In this document: piece after piece, positions 18,748 to 27,456 of the stretch
Numbering within the stretch: position 1 is the first letter of the stretch
Layout of the letters: each line of letters opens with the position of its first letter
Source: G963669295 sp963669295
GTDB taxonomy: Bacteria > Bacteroidota > Bacteroidia > Flavobacteriales_D > CALLUQ01
DNA length: 64,000 nt
Direction of reading: 5' to 3'
Assembly: GCA_963669295.1 (NCBI GenBank)
Contig: OY769938.1
Location: forward strand, 3,472,001 to 3,536,000
The notes under the pieces: generated by a model
What the model saw: only the letters and a program-made list of their open reading frames with translations
What the model was told of the DNA's origin: nothing
Databases searched by the model: none
Position numbers and translations under genes: made by a program

Positions 18748-20211
18748 ATGGCCCTTCAAATATTCATCAGCTATGCCCACGAGGATGAGGCATTTATGCA
18801 AGAGTTTGTGAAACACTTATCGAGCCTCAAGCATCGAAAACTGGTGGATGCCTGGCACGATAGGAAGATAAAGATTGGTGAACGTTGGGGCGATGCCATT
18901 AGCGAAAACCTGGAAGGAGCGCACATCATTATTCCTTTAATCAGTGCCGATTTTTTGTTTTCAGAATATTGTACCGACATTGAAATGACTCGCGCTGTGG
19001 AGCGCGAAACAGCAGGCGATGCCATCATTGCTCCAGTAATGGTAAGGGCGGTAAACATCAAGGGCACTCCTTTCGATCGGATGCAAGTATTTCCTAAAGA
19101 CCTGAAGGCTGTAAAAAGTTGGAACGATCCTGATGCTGCCTGGGTGCAGGTAGTGAGTGCTTTGGAAGCGGTTTGTGAAGACATGATGCGTCGTGTGTTT
19201 ACCGACGATGATGTGGTGGAAGGGGAAACGATGGAGTTGAATTCCTCCAGTGCCGATATTGATCGGATTAAATCGATGGCTCATGTAGTTGATACTGCTG
19301 GGCCACAAGGTGCTGCTATGCCCGGCAACCAGGAGCATTTGAAGGAAGACCTGGATGAGATTTTGCAGAAACGGAAATCGTTGGAAGAGTTGCAAGACGC
19401 CACAGTAAAAGAAATTAAGGTAGGCAACAACAGCATTGCCACCATTGAGGTACTGCTAAAGAAGGCCATGCTGTTGCGCAACGAAGCCGACCAAATGTTT
19501 CGCGATTCGATGGATGGGCACAAAGAGATGAACGAGGCGCATTACATCATTAAGCTAAGCGAGGCACATAAATTGTTGCTGGAAGCCAATGCATTAGACC
19601 CTACCGATACCGGGGTGCTGTTGGAGATGGCCAAGGTGTTGATTAACCTTACTCCCGACGACCCCAGGGATGAGGAGGAGCTGTTGATGAAAATAGTGAC
19701 CTTGCTCGATAACCCGAAAGATGAACAAGAGACCTTCAGGCTGGCGCATGCCATTTTCTTGATTGGCACCAGCCGCCACCCTTATAGTGAAGAGCAAATT
19801 TTAAGAGCGCGAGGCTTGTTTGAAAAATTGGGGCGTACCGATTGGACCAGCCAGTGCGATTACATCATTGAAAAATATTGCAGAGAAGAGGAAGGGTATG
19901 AGGAAGCACCGGTAGAGTTTAATCCTATTGGCGATTGGTATGTGAACCTTGGCGATGCTGTAGGGAGTGTGATGTACCTGTCGATCTACGAACAAGGGAA
20001 CTTTATTGCTGGCCAGGAAGCAGAAGGAGTACGCATTACCGCCCAGGGCACCTGGAGCTTTACGCCTGCTACCAATACAGTGTTCTTGCAAGGAACCTTA
20101 GAAAACATGCAGCCTTTTGTACTCACCTTTGCCGTTGGCGGATTCGAAGAAAACATCTATATCGCCATGGGATCAGATGGTTGTGCTTATTTCATGCAGC
20201 GAATGACTTAA
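18748..20211 (+). CDS. TIR-domain protein with helical-repeat and unknown C-terminal domains
   Basis: The 487-residue product opens with a TIR domain (about residues 1-150): IFISYAHEDEAFMQEF at the N-terminus and FLFSEYCTDIE, whose Glu79 sits where TIR NADases carry their catalytic Glu. Residues about 200-250 form a charged coiled coil (EHLKEDLDEILQKRKSLEEL), 250-390 a TPR-like helical region (AHKLLLEANALDPTDTGVLLEMAKV), and about 400-487 a compact beta-rich module (IGDWYVNLGDAVGSVMYLSI ... FMQRMT). There is no membrane segment. TIR proteins in bacteria act as NADases or signalling enzymes, often in anti-phage defence; here no cyclase, Sir2, NTPase or other defence partner is adjacent, so a defence role is only a possibility. 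Its stop overlaps the convergent downstream gene by four bases. Confidence 0.85.
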   Translation: MALQIFISYAHEDEAFMQEFVKHLSSLKHRKLVDAWHDRKIKIGERWGDAISENLEGAHIIIPLISADFLFSEYCTDIEMTRAVERETAGDAIIAPVMVRAVNIKGTPFDRMQVFPKDLKAVKSWNDPDAAWVQVVSALEAVCEDMMRRVFTDDDVVEGETMELNSSSADIDRIKSMAHVVDTAGPQGAAMPGNQEHLKEDLDEILQKRKSLEELQDATVKEIKVGNNSIATIEVLLKKAMLLRNEADQMFRDSMDGHKEMNEAHYIIKLSEAHKLLLEANALDPTDTGVLLEMAKVLINLTPDDPRDEEELLMKIVTLLDNPKDEQETFRLAHAIFLIGTSRHPYSEEQILRARGLFEKLGRTDWTSQCDYIIEKYCREEEGYEEAPVEFNPIGDWYVNLGDAVGSVMYLSIYEQGNFIAGQEAEGVRITAQGTWSFTPATNTVFLQGTLENMQPFVLTFAVGGFEENIYIAMGSDGCAYFMQRMT

Positions 20212-20948
20212 GGTACTATGGTATGGGCAATGGAATCGAGTTGCCAGTCAATAACCATTCCTCTACCTACTCCTTCAGCTACTTTTTTGCCGTATAGCAA
20301 TTCCACTAAATACATGGCAGGATCATACGACTTGGCACCTCCTGCCGAGGTAATGGCTTTGCCGTGGTGTACAAAGCTCACTTTTTCGTGTACTGTTAGG
20401 TGGGGAAACATTTCGCGGTAAGCCGTAATGTCGCCTGGGAAAGTAGTAGATTCCAGGCTGTCGAGTAGTCCTGCTTTGGCCAATACAAAAGCGCCATCGC
20501 ATAGCGAAAGGAGGTATTGCGCTTCTTTTCCTTTTTCAGCAACAAAGCGCATCATGGCTTCATTTTCTAAATCGGTATCCATGCTGTGTTCGGCACTGGG
20601 TACTACCAATACATCAATGGCTGGTGCATCGTTAAAAGCGTAATCAGGTATAATGCGGATGCCTTCAAAAGAGGTAATGGCTTCATGAGTTGGAGCTACC
20701 GTAAATACTGCCATGCTCGGGTCGGTATGGAAAATAGTGTGGTGAAAAATATCGAATGGTGCCATCAACTCGGAGTTGTAAACGCCATCCACCATTAAAA
20801 AGCCCACTTTTAATTGATTGCCATAATTTATTGGGGTTGCCACTGTATCAATGGTTTCGCTTGTTACAGGGGGCGATTCTGGAGAAGGAGCGCAAGCGTA
20901 GAGGAAGGCGCAAATGCCGATAAACAGGAAAGCAGCAGAAATCTTCAT
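20208..20948 (-). CDS. DJ-1/PfpI-family (GATase1-like) lipoprotein
   Basis: The 246-residue product has a lipoprotein signal (FLFIGICAFLYAC) followed by a Pro/Ser-rich linker and a DJ-1/PfpI domain. The nucleophile-elbow Cys lies in LLSLCDGAFVLAKAGLL, and DVLVVPSAEHS supplies the upstream acidic and strand elements. Family members include glyoxalases, chaperone-like proteins and AraC-type sensor halves; most are cytosolic, so an exported lipidated version is a little unusual. The C-terminal VVEL-like segment and ITSAGGAKSYDPAMYLVELL resemble the GATase1 half of GlxA/FtrA regulators without the DNA-binding half. It is convergent with the TIR gene. Substrate unknown. Confidence 0.8.
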   Translation of the reverse strand: MKISAAFLFIGICAFLYACAPSPESPPVTSETIDTVATPINYGNQLKVGFLMVDGVYNSELMAPFDIFHHTIFHTDPSMAVFTVAPTHEAITSFEGIRIIPDYAFNDAPAIDVLVVPSAEHSMDTDLENEAMMRFVAEKGKEAQYLLSLCDGAFVLAKAGLLDSLESTTFPGDITAYREMFPHLTVHEKVSFVHHGKAITSAGGAKSYDPAMYLVELLYGKKVAEGVGRGMVIDWQLDSIAHTIVP

Positions 20949-21120
20949 AACAGTAGTATTGTGGGGTTTTTTTAGGCGATTGAATATACTAAAATGTTAA
21001 AATAACTGTTATATAAATAAGGAGAATTGTGTTTGCTCCCATAGTCCCACCGTAATAAAACAGCCCCACTTTTTACGGAATTTTATTTAAATTTCATCCG
21101 TGAATGAAACACATTGATGC
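20949..21120. other. Intergenic region upstream of the glycan cluster
   Basis: AT-rich divergent spacer. ATAACAGT (20947-20954) and ACTGTTAT (21006-21013) form an inverted repeat, and CCGTAA (21050-21055) pairs with TTACGG (21073-21078). No exact TAnnTTTG element was found on either strand. Confidence 0.35.
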
Positions 21121-21750
21121 ATGGTGAAGTATGGAAAAATACAACCCATTTGGGAAGGAGGGGCGGCTTACCTCATTGGTGGAGGCCCTTCGCTCAAAGG
21201 ATTTGACTGGAACAAGTTAAAAGGCAAACGAGTGATTGCCATTAACAGGGCGCACGAGGTGGTGCCCGATGCAGATGTGTTGTATTGGACCGATGCTCAG
21301 TTTTATCGCTGGTATCAAAAAGAGATAGAAGCTTTTAAAGGCTTGAAAGTAGCCAGTAAGCCATGTGGTACCGATAAGAGTGATATCATTGTGTTGCGCG
21401 GGTTAAATACCAGGAGTATCGACCTGCGTCCTGGTTACATTTGCCACGGCAATAATTCGGGGTATGGAGCTATTAATTTGGCGATGAAGCTCGGTGCCAA
21501 ACGCATTTATTTACTGGGATACGACATGAGTTCCGATGTGGGTGCTACCCACTGGCACAACGGTTATGCACGCAAACACAACCACAACATATACAAACGT
21601 CTCTTTGCTTATTTTGAGGCGTTAAAAAACATGCTTCCGCAATTAGAGGTCGAGGTATGGAATGCCAACCCCGATAGTCGTTTAAACGTGCTGCAAAAAT
21701 GTACGTTAGAAAGCGCATTGCTCGATCAGCCCCGAACGGTAGCCAATTAG
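21121..21750 (+). CDS. DUF115/GT42-like putative glycosyltransferase
   Basis: The 209-residue product shows an N-terminal nucleotide-binding loop AAYLIGGGPSLKGFDW and, further on, NNSGYGAINLAMKLGAKRIYLLGYDM, the two signatures of the DUF115/MptE-like and Campylobacter sialyltransferase (GT42) superfamily. Similar short proteins occur in phages and prophages. The product is soluble, with no signal peptide. It is the first of a run of glycan genes on the same strand, separated from the next by 161 bases. A CMP- or other nucleotide-activated sugar transfer is the likely reaction, but donor and acceptor cannot be read from the sequence. Confidence 0.6.
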   Translation: MVKYGKIQPIWEGGAAYLIGGGPSLKGFDWNKLKGKRVIAINRAHEVVPDADVLYWTDAQFYRWYQKEIEAFKGLKVASKPCGTDKSDIIVLRGLNTRSIDLRPGYICHGNNSGYGAINLAMKLGAKRIYLLGYDMSSDVGATHWHNGYARKHNHNIYKRLFAYFEALKNMLPQLEVEVWNANPDSRLNVLQKCTLESALLDQPRTVAN

Positions 21751-21911
21751 CCCCAAAAACACACTGTCAAATTGCTGCATTAATTTGATAGTTTTCACCC
21801 TGATAATCAGTGTATTGCTGGTTGTTTGGTGATAAAACGCGCGTTAATTGTAGGAACAAACTGTCCTTGATTAGCTAGTGAGATTTAGAGAAGTTTAAAG
21901 ATTTAGACAGG
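21751..21911. other. Intergenic region inside the glycan cluster
   Basis: TCAAATT and AATTTGA flank an eight-base loop around 21769-21790, an operator-like inverted repeat. No promoter with exact TAnnTTTG was found, but this is the only gap over 25 bases in the cluster and so the best place for the promoter of the eleven downstream genes. Confidence 0.3.
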
Positions 21912-22478
21912 ATGAATTACAGGATTGTTTCGTTTTATACCGAAGACACCCCATACGAGCAGGAGGTGCAGAAGTTGATTGCTTCGGTCAATCGGTTTCA
22001 ATTGCCGTCGCATATTAAGGGGGTGAAAAACCTGGGATCGTGGGAAAAGAACTGCCAATACAAAGCCAATTACATTTTAGATGCGCTCCATGCTTTTGAA
22101 GAAAACATTGTTTGGGTAGATGCCGATGCCGTGTTTATGAAAGCACCGGTGCTGTTTGACACCTTGCAATGCGATATTGGCTACCACTATTTACCACACC
22201 GGCAAGAGCTGTTGAGCGGCACCTTGTTTGTGCGCAACAACGAGAAGATGAAACAGGTGGTGCAACAATGGATTGAAGTGAATGCTACGAACAACGAATG
22301 GGACCAGAAGAACCTACAAGGCATTGTAGAGGCAGATGCTGCTTTGAAGAAAGAGGTGTTGCCCATGGAATATTGCAAAATAGTAAACAACCGCCACCAA
22401 CCTACCAACAACCCGGTAATTATGCATTACCAGGCATCGCGCAGGTACAAAAGGCGGATTAATGGGGGGAGGAGATGA
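21912..22478 (+). CDS. Nucleotide-diphospho-sugar transferase-like protein
   Basis: The 188-residue product is a short GT-A-like protein. NIVWVDADAVFMKAPVLFD holds a DxD-type motif in the position seen in the nucleotide-diphospho-sugar transferase family (PF03407-like), and the conserved GSWEKNCQYKANYILDAL precedes it. The C-terminal part (NEWDQKNLQGIVEAD) matches the WDQ element of this family. It lacks a signal peptide. The stop overlaps the next start by four bases (ATGA), beginning the tightly coupled part of the cluster. Probable cytosolic glycosyltransferase; specificity unknown. Confidence 0.65.
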   Translation: MNYRIVSFYTEDTPYEQEVQKLIASVNRFQLPSHIKGVKNLGSWEKNCQYKANYILDALHAFEENIVWVDADAVFMKAPVLFDTLQCDIGYHYLPHRQELLSGTLFVRNNEKMKQVVQQWIEVNATNNEWDQKNLQGIVEADAALKKEVLPMEYCKIVNNRHQPTNNPVIMHYQASRRYKRRINGGRR

Positions 22479-23326
22479 AAGTGAATGTGAAATTTCCCAG
22501 TAAAGCGGGGTTGCTAAAACCAAGTATGTTGCAACGTTATTACAAGGTGTATTATGGTTTTGTGTTGGAGTCGTTGAAGCACATTGATGCCGAAATAGAA
22601 CTGGTAGGCGATACGGCCATAGACGATGCTAAATACACCATTGAATTTAATGGGAAGCAAATAGCCATTGACTATTCTGATCACTTGCAATTGGCGCGGA
22701 CACATGCTGATTACGATTACTATTTTAAGTTTCATTGCTCGGAAGGAGAGCATGAACAGTTTGATCATGTATATGCTTTTTCACCCATTAGTTTTTATGA
22801 TTGGAGGCAATATTTTCAATTGAGTAAATCCATTGAGTACAAAGCTGTGGGCAATACCATCATTAATCGCCAAAAACCACATGGCAATGCATTGCAAAGA
22901 AGACGGCAAGTACGTTCGCTTTTGGCTAAGCAATATGGTGATGAAGCCATGTTACAACCCATTGATCAGGTAGGTTTTTGGGAGGAGGTAGGAGATTGTC
23001 TAGTGTCGGTGTGTGTACCCGGTAGCCGTAATAACATGCTGGACCGTGGACAATTGCAATACATGGGGTTAGGGTGTTGCACCATTTCTCCATATTTGAT
23101 TACCACACTGCCTTATGGAAATAAACTTATTCCAGGAGTGCATTACATTGCTTGTAAAGACGACTATTCGGATTTGGTGGATAAGGTTGAGTGGTGTAAG
23201 AATAATCGTAATGCATGTGTTGAAATAGGGCGAAATGCCAAAGCATTATTCGCTGCAACATGTATTCCTCAAAAATTATGGGAGTGGGTGCAATTGGTTG
23301 TCTCAGGAAAGGAGGTCGTAGCGTGA
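22475..23326 (+). CDS. Putative GT-B glycosyltransferase, CgeB-like
   Basis: The 283-residue product has no single strong motif but reads as a degenerate GT-B glycosyltransferase: an N-terminal Rossmann-like half, then DCLVSVCVPGSRNNMLDRGQ and YMGLGCCTISPYLITTLPYG, followed by IPGVHYIACKDDYSDLVDKV, the pattern seen at the C-terminus of CgeB/glycosyltransferase group 1 proteins where time-of-capture loops and the [LV]xYxD region are replaced. It overlaps the upstream gene by ATGA and the downstream gene by GTGA. Cytosolic. Function assigned by context plus weak resemblance. Confidence 0.5.
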   Translation: MKVNVKFPSKAGLLKPSMLQRYYKVYYGFVLESLKHIDAEIELVGDTAIDDAKYTIEFNGKQIAIDYSDHLQLARTHADYDYYFKFHCSEGEHEQFDHVYAFSPISFYDWRQYFQLSKSIEYKAVGNTIINRQKPHGNALQRRRQVRSLLAKQYGDEAMLQPIDQVGFWEEVGDCLVSVCVPGSRNNMLDRGQLQYMGLGCCTISPYLITTLPYGNKLIPGVHYIACKDDYSDLVDKVEWCKNNRNACVEIGRNAKALFAATCIPQKLWEWVQLVVSGKEVVA

Positions 23327-24111
23327 AAAAACTCTCTATCGTACTCCCTACAGGGAGCAACCATCATGAACGGTTACGCAACTTAAAAGAGAACCTGGCA
23401 TGCCTTCATCGGCAAACCTTTACCAACTGGGAATTAATTGTGGTGGAGCAAAGTGTAGACGGACGGTTTTATCACGATAAAATCCCTTGCGATACCTATG
23501 TGCCAATTCAAGACCCACATGGTAGGGGGTATAACCGCAGTTGGGTAAGAAACGTAGGTGCTAAAAAAGCCACTGGCGACCTCATTGTACTGATGGATGC
23601 CGACTATGTGTTTTACGACAACTATTTGGAAACGTTGGCCAATTTTGATGCAGTATTTTTTCAAGGGGCTGATAATTACATTTGGACCGACCGTAGGCAG
23701 GTGCAAGAATACATGCAACACAAAGATGTAGATGCGTTACTTCGACCAAACAATGGATTTGTTCCCTTTGTTAGTGGCCAGGGATACGGAGGTATTTTAT
23801 GTTTCGACACCAACTGGTACCTCGATGTATTCGTTGGTTATATCGAAAATTTTTTCCGATTTGGATGCGAAGATGTGGAAGCCATTGAACGGATTATGAA
23901 GCTGTTGGGAACTGATATTAGAGGGTTAAAGATGGTGAAGGATACCAAGATCGCACACCTCTGTCATGGAGGCAAGAATCATAATTTACAGTTTAATGCC
24001 CGGCTGAAAGATGCTTATGTGGAGCAAGACTATAAAGAATTGAATCGACAGTTAAAAGAAGCGAATGTGGGCAATCCGGCTGCTCCCGCTTTAATTCGTG
24101 AGTATCTATGA
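23323..24111 (+). CDS. Family 2 (GT-A) glycosyltransferase
   Basis: The product is a GT2-type glycosyltransferase: KKLSIVLPTGSNHHERLRNL at the N-terminus, IVLMDADYVFYDNYLETL with the metal-binding DxD, and a galactosyltransferase-like C-terminal segment (ENFFRFGCEDVEAIERIMKLLG, with the ED motif). The start is taken as GTG at 23323, which forms a four-base GTGA overlap with the upstream stop and follows an AGGAGG-like stretch; an ATG at 23260 would add 21 residues with no homology value. The 262-residue length is typical for small bacterial GT2 enzymes. Donor and acceptor unknown. Confidence 0.8.
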   Translation: MKKLSIVLPTGSNHHERLRNLKENLACLHRQTFTNWELIVVEQSVDGRFYHDKIPCDTYVPIQDPHGRGYNRSWVRNVGAKKATGDLIVLMDADYVFYDNYLETLANFDAVFFQGADNYIWTDRRQVQEYMQHKDVDALLRPNNGFVPFVSGQGYGGILCFDTNWYLDVFVGYIENFFRFGCEDVEAIERIMKLLGTDIRGLKMVKDTKIAHLCHGGKNHNLQFNARLKDAYVEQDYKELNRQLKEANVGNPAAPALIREYL

Positions 24112-24872
24112 AGTACAGCATTAAAAGAACAGGAGGAGCAATTGGCGATCATATGATGGCGGCCTTTTTTGTGCAATTGTTGAATGACAATGGGATTGAG
24201 GCAGTTTATGGTACCCATTGCTATCGTGATTTGGTAGCTGTTCCGTTAAGTGAAGAAGGAGAAAGTTATCACGAATACACCTTTTTCTATCATGAAGGAG
24301 TATTGCAACGTCCTACATTTCACCCTACTAAAACCATCATAGAGATTGCTACCGAACGATTTCAACAACAGTTCGATATTACACAGTCGTTGGAAGTGAA
24401 AACACCTTATGTACCGGTGAAGTTTGTGGAAAACAATGCTATACCTAAGGTAGATGTTGTTTTGTGTACCAAAAGTGGGGTATGGACACGTTATCGAAAC
24501 TGGCCTTACTTTCCACAATTGAAGCGCAAGTTGGAAGAGCAAGGCATTTCATACGTAGACCTTACGGAGCAAAATATACAAAACAACGATTGTTTAAATT
24601 ATGTGCATAAAGCTAAACTATACATCGGGCTTGAAACAGGAGTAAGCCATTATGTTTCGCAAGTGGTGAATAGAGCATTGATTCTTCAGAGTGGTTACTC
24701 AAGCATCGATTTTTGGTGCCCGTACCACTACGATTACCTGGCAGAAGATGTAGCGTGTAAAAAATGTTTTATCCATTGTAAAACGCGCCCATATCAATGC
24801 CAGTATCGGCATCAATGTATGCAAAACATTTCGGTAGATCAGGTGATGCATAAAATACAGGAATGGCTATGA
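24108..24872 (+). CDS. GT9-like (heptosyltransferase-type) glycosyltransferase
   Basis: The 254-residue product resembles ADP-heptose:LPS heptosyltransferases in reduced form: RTGGAIGDHMMAAFFVQLL corresponds to the GxxGD motif at the N-terminus, and KLYIGLETGVSHYVSQVVNRALIL to the C-terminal D/ExGxxH donor site. A Cys-rich tail (DVACKKCFIHCKTRPYQC plus a later Cys) is typical of some GT9 proteins. It overlaps both neighbours by four bases or so. The N-terminal domain is shorter than in WaaC/WaaF (about 320 residues), so this is a minimal version, possibly acting on a nucleotide-sugar other than ADP-heptose. Confidence 0.65.
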   Translation: MKYSIKRTGGAIGDHMMAAFFVQLLNDNGIEAVYGTHCYRDLVAVPLSEEGESYHEYTFFYHEGVLQRPTFHPTKTIIEIATERFQQQFDITQSLEVKTPYVPVKFVENNAIPKVDVVLCTKSGVWTRYRNWPYFPQLKRKLEEQGISYVDLTEQNIQNNDCLNYVHKAKLYIGLETGVSHYVSQVVNRALILQSGYSSIDFWCPYHYDYLAEDVACKKCFIHCKTRPYQCQYRHQCMQNISVDQVMHKIQEWL

Positions 24873-25549
24873 ATGTTATTTGTTTAACTACATATAACCG
24901 TTTTGAGGTATTGCAGGCATCATTAAACTCATTGATGCATACGCAGTTTTTACCCAACACGCAGTTGATTGTTCAAGACGACGCTTCTACCGACAGAAGG
25001 GTAAGGCAGTTATTGCAACAATATCCTTGGCGCATCCCTACTGAAGTAAACATTAATACGTGCAATTTGAGGTGCGACGCTAATGTGCAATCAGTCATTG
25101 ATAAGGGGTTTGCGCTTGGCGGGGAATGCGTTTTTGTGGTGGATAGCGATGCCCTTTATCACCCCGATTGGATGCAGCAAACGATGGACTTGTACCAACG
25201 TTATCCCAAAGCAGGAGTTATTACCACTTTTAATACAGATAAGCATCAAGTGCTTGAAGAACGTGATGATTGTATTGTGAAAAAGTCGATGGGAGGGTTT
25301 GCAGTACTGTTAAAAAAGGAAATGTACGCACATGTAAAGAAAACAAGAGGATGGGATTGGGAGATGACCAGGGTGTGTTCCGAAATGGGGTATGAAATGT
25401 TGGCTACCAAAAATAGTTACGTAGACCACATCGGATACATTGGTACCCACTCCAATGCACGTACCATTGAGCGGTGTGCTACGGCATTAAATTTTGTAGG
25501 AGACAAGGCAATGGTAGCGAATTATAAACAACAAGTATTAAAAAGATGA
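24869..25549 (+). CDS. Family 2 (GT-A) glycosyltransferase
   Basis: The product, about 226 residues from the ATG at 24869 (ATGA overlap with the upstream stop), starts MNVICLTTYNRFEVLQASL, a typical GT2 opening. QLIVQDDASTDRRV is the donor-binding D-D segment and CVFVVDSDALYHPDWM the DxD-type metal site. KTRGWDWEMTRVCSEMGYEM matches the C-terminal acceptor-side helix of GT2 proteins. An alternative ATG six bases upstream is possible but gives no overlap advantage. Cytosolic, no membrane segment. Its substrate is unknown. Confidence 0.78.
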   Translation: MNVICLTTYNRFEVLQASLNSLMHTQFLPNTQLIVQDDASTDRRVRQLLQQYPWRIPTEVNINTCNLRCDANVQSVIDKGFALGGECVFVVDSDALYHPDWMQQTMDLYQRYPKAGVITTFNTDKHQVLEERDDCIVKKSMGGFAVLLKKEMYAHVKKTRGWDWEMTRVCSEMGYEMLATKNSYVDHIGYIGTHSNARTIERCATALNFVGDKAMVANYKQQVLKR

Positions 25550-26220
25550 GTTATCGGTTTTTAATAAAATTTCCAACCAGGGAGCGCCCGAAGCAGTTTT
25601 TTCATGCGCTTGATAAATATTACTCTTTGGCATCGGGGAAAAATGAGTTGCACTTCATGATAACGTGTGATGCTAACGATTCAACAATGAATAATACTGA
25701 AGTAAAGAACCGGCTGGATAAGTACGATAATCTGACATGTATTTTTGGTGCGAGTAAGTCAAAAGTAGATGCTATTAATCGCGACCTGGATCAATGTGGT
25801 GATTTCGATGTTTTACTCTTGGCAAGTGATGATATGGTGCCGGTAGAGCAAGGTTACGATGAAGTTATTGCTGTCAGTTTTCGGCAACATTTTCCTGACC
25901 TGGATGGGGTGACCTGGTTCAACGATGGCTTCCAGAAGCAACGCATCAATACGCTATGTATTTTAGGAAAAAAGTATTTCGATCGATTCGGCTACATCTA
26001 TCATCCATCATATACCTCTTTGTATTGCGATAATGAATTTACAGAGGTGGCTAACCGATTGAATAAGCAAGTATACATTGATCGGGTGATCATTAAACAC
26101 GAACATTATTTGTGGAACCGAAAAGTACAACGTGACGCATTGTACCAGCGTAATGATAACTTTTATGCGGTAGATAAACGAGTTTTTATGCAAAGAAAGG
26201 CGCAAAATTTCACGAAATGA
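25546..26220 (+). CDS. GT-A-fold glycosyltransferase-like protein
   Basis: The 224-residue product begins MSYRFLIKFPTRERPKQFFH, a variant of the GT2 opening (the phrase PTRxRP is common in phage- and virus-type glycosyltransferases). DVLLLASDDMVPVEQGYDEVI provides the acidic metal-binding region, and TWFNDGFQ and INTLCILGKKYFDRFGYIYHP form the middle of the fold, with YCDNEFTEVANRLNKQVYID near the end. It overlaps both neighbours by four bases. A catalytic glycosyltransferase is likely, but no specific family name is warranted. Confidence 0.65.
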   Translation: MSYRFLIKFPTRERPKQFFHALDKYYSLASGKNELHFMITCDANDSTMNNTEVKNRLDKYDNLTCIFGASKSKVDAINRDLDQCGDFDVLLLASDDMVPVEQGYDEVIAVSFRQHFPDLDGVTWFNDGFQKQRINTLCILGKKYFDRFGYIYHPSYTSLYCDNEFTEVANRLNKQVYIDRVIIKHEHYLWNRKVQRDALYQRNDNFYAVDKRVFMQRKAQNFTK

Positions 26221-26750
26221 AAGTATTCGGAATAGGTATGTTTAAAACAGGAACTACTTCCTTAGGATATGCTTTAGATATTCTTGGATACAAGACATTA
26301 CATGGTCCTTGGTGGGGAGCCATTAAGGATAACTGGTATGAGCAACCATCAGAGTGGAAAAAGAAAATAGATGTATTCAAAAAAAAGACACGACATTACA
26401 ACGCTTTCCAGGACTTTCCTTGGATGTATTTGTATAAAGAGATGGATCAATGCTTTCCAAATTCAAGATTTATACTAACCACTCGCGATGCTGAAAAAGT
26501 AGCTGAAAGTGATTTAAATATGTGGAAAAGAAATGGAATAGCTGCTAAAAGCATTCCTGACAAATCTTTGTTCATCAAAAGATATTTAGCTCATAAAGCA
26601 CAGGTGTTGAATTATTTTAGGAACAAAGATAATTTGCTAGTGGTGAATTGGGAGAATGGAGACGGTTGGAAACAGTTATGTGATTTTTTGGAGAAACCAG
26701 TTCCATCTCGCGCTTTTCCACATGTTAATAAGGGAGGGTATGAAAAATGA
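26217..26750 (+). CDS. Sulfotransferase-family protein
   Basis: The 177-residue product starts MKVFGIGMFKTGTTSLGYAL: the FKTGTTSL segment is the PAPS 5'-phosphosulfate loop of sulfotransferases. SRFILTTRDAEKVAESDLNMW contains the 3'-phosphate loop (RD...S). At 177 residues it is at the small end of the family (Sulfotransfer_4-like). It would transfer sulfate from PAPS to a hydroxyl of the glycan or acceptor made by neighbouring enzymes. No PAPS-synthesis genes are in the window. From here to about 28.7 kb the DNA is clearly AT-richer than its surroundings. Overlaps both neighbours by four bases. Confidence 0.8.
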   Translation: MKVFGIGMFKTGTTSLGYALDILGYKTLHGPWWGAIKDNWYEQPSEWKKKIDVFKKKTRHYNAFQDFPWMYLYKEMDQCFPNSRFILTTRDAEKVAESDLNMWKRNGIAAKSIPDKSLFIKRYLAHKAQVLNYFRNKDNLLVVNWENGDGWKQLCDFLEKPVPSRAFPHVNKGGYEK

Positions 26751-27433
26751 AAAAGGTAATTAGCTATAGTTTATGGGGGAGCAACCCTATGTACCTAATA
26801 GGTGCTTTGAAAAATGCTGAATTGCAACAAAAGTTTTATGAAGGTTGGATTAGCCGATATTATGTAGATGAGAAAGTATCGATACAGATACAACAGCAAT
26901 TGGTCGACGTTGGAGCTGAAGTGATTATAAGTAAACAGCAGCATAGTTTCGATGGTGCTTTTTGGCGGTTTTTGGCTCTGGCAGACCCAGAGGTTGAAGT
27001 GGCAATTTTTAGAGATACAGACTCCAGGTTGGGAGAAAGAGAAAGGGCAGCAGTTGAGGAGTGGTTAAAGTCTGGAAAGGATTTTCATATTATGCGAGAC
27101 CACCCTTTACATGGAGCAAAAATGCTTGCGGGAATGTGGGGGTGTAGGAGTGATGCTTTAAGAAATATAAATCAGTTGGTAGAAAATTGGAATACATTTG
27201 ATGATAAGTGGAGTGATCAACATTTTTTGGCAAATGTCGTTTACCCAAAAACTACTGGTAATGTAATGATACATGATGAGTTTTTTAGGTTCAAAGGTGA
27301 GTCTATTAAACCTTTTCCTACTCCTCGGAATGATTTTGAGTTTGTTGGGGATGTGTTTGATGAAAATGAACGTCGTACACCGCAATTTAAAAGTAGATTA
27401 ATTAGGCATTTGAGAAATAGAAGAGGTAGCTAA
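26747..27433 (+). CDS. GT-A glycosyltransferase-like protein with RDTDSR motif
   Basis: The 228-residue product opens MKKVISYSLWGSNPMYLIGA, and VEVAIFRDTDSRLGERERAAV contains a DxD metal site in the same context as in capsular and galactosyl/mannosyl-transferase-like families that also carry DHPLHGAKMLAGMWGCRSD (present here in full). EWSDQHFL-type text follows (DDKWSDQHFLANVVYP). No signal peptide. It looks like a complete small glycosyltransferase. The stop is 23 bases before the next start, the only visible break within this half of the cluster. AT-rich composition. Donor unknown. Confidence 0.7.
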   Translation: MKKVISYSLWGSNPMYLIGALKNAELQQKFYEGWISRYYVDEKVSIQIQQQLVDVGAEVIISKQQHSFDGAFWRFLALADPEVEVAIFRDTDSRLGERERAAVEEWLKSGKDFHIMRDHPLHGAKMLAGMWGCRSDALRNINQLVENWNTFDDKWSDQHFLANVVYPKTTGNVMIHDEFFRFKGESIKPFPTPRNDFEFVGDVFDENERRTPQFKSRLIRHLRNRRGS

Positions 27434-27456
27434 TAATTTGATAAACGACTATAGTT

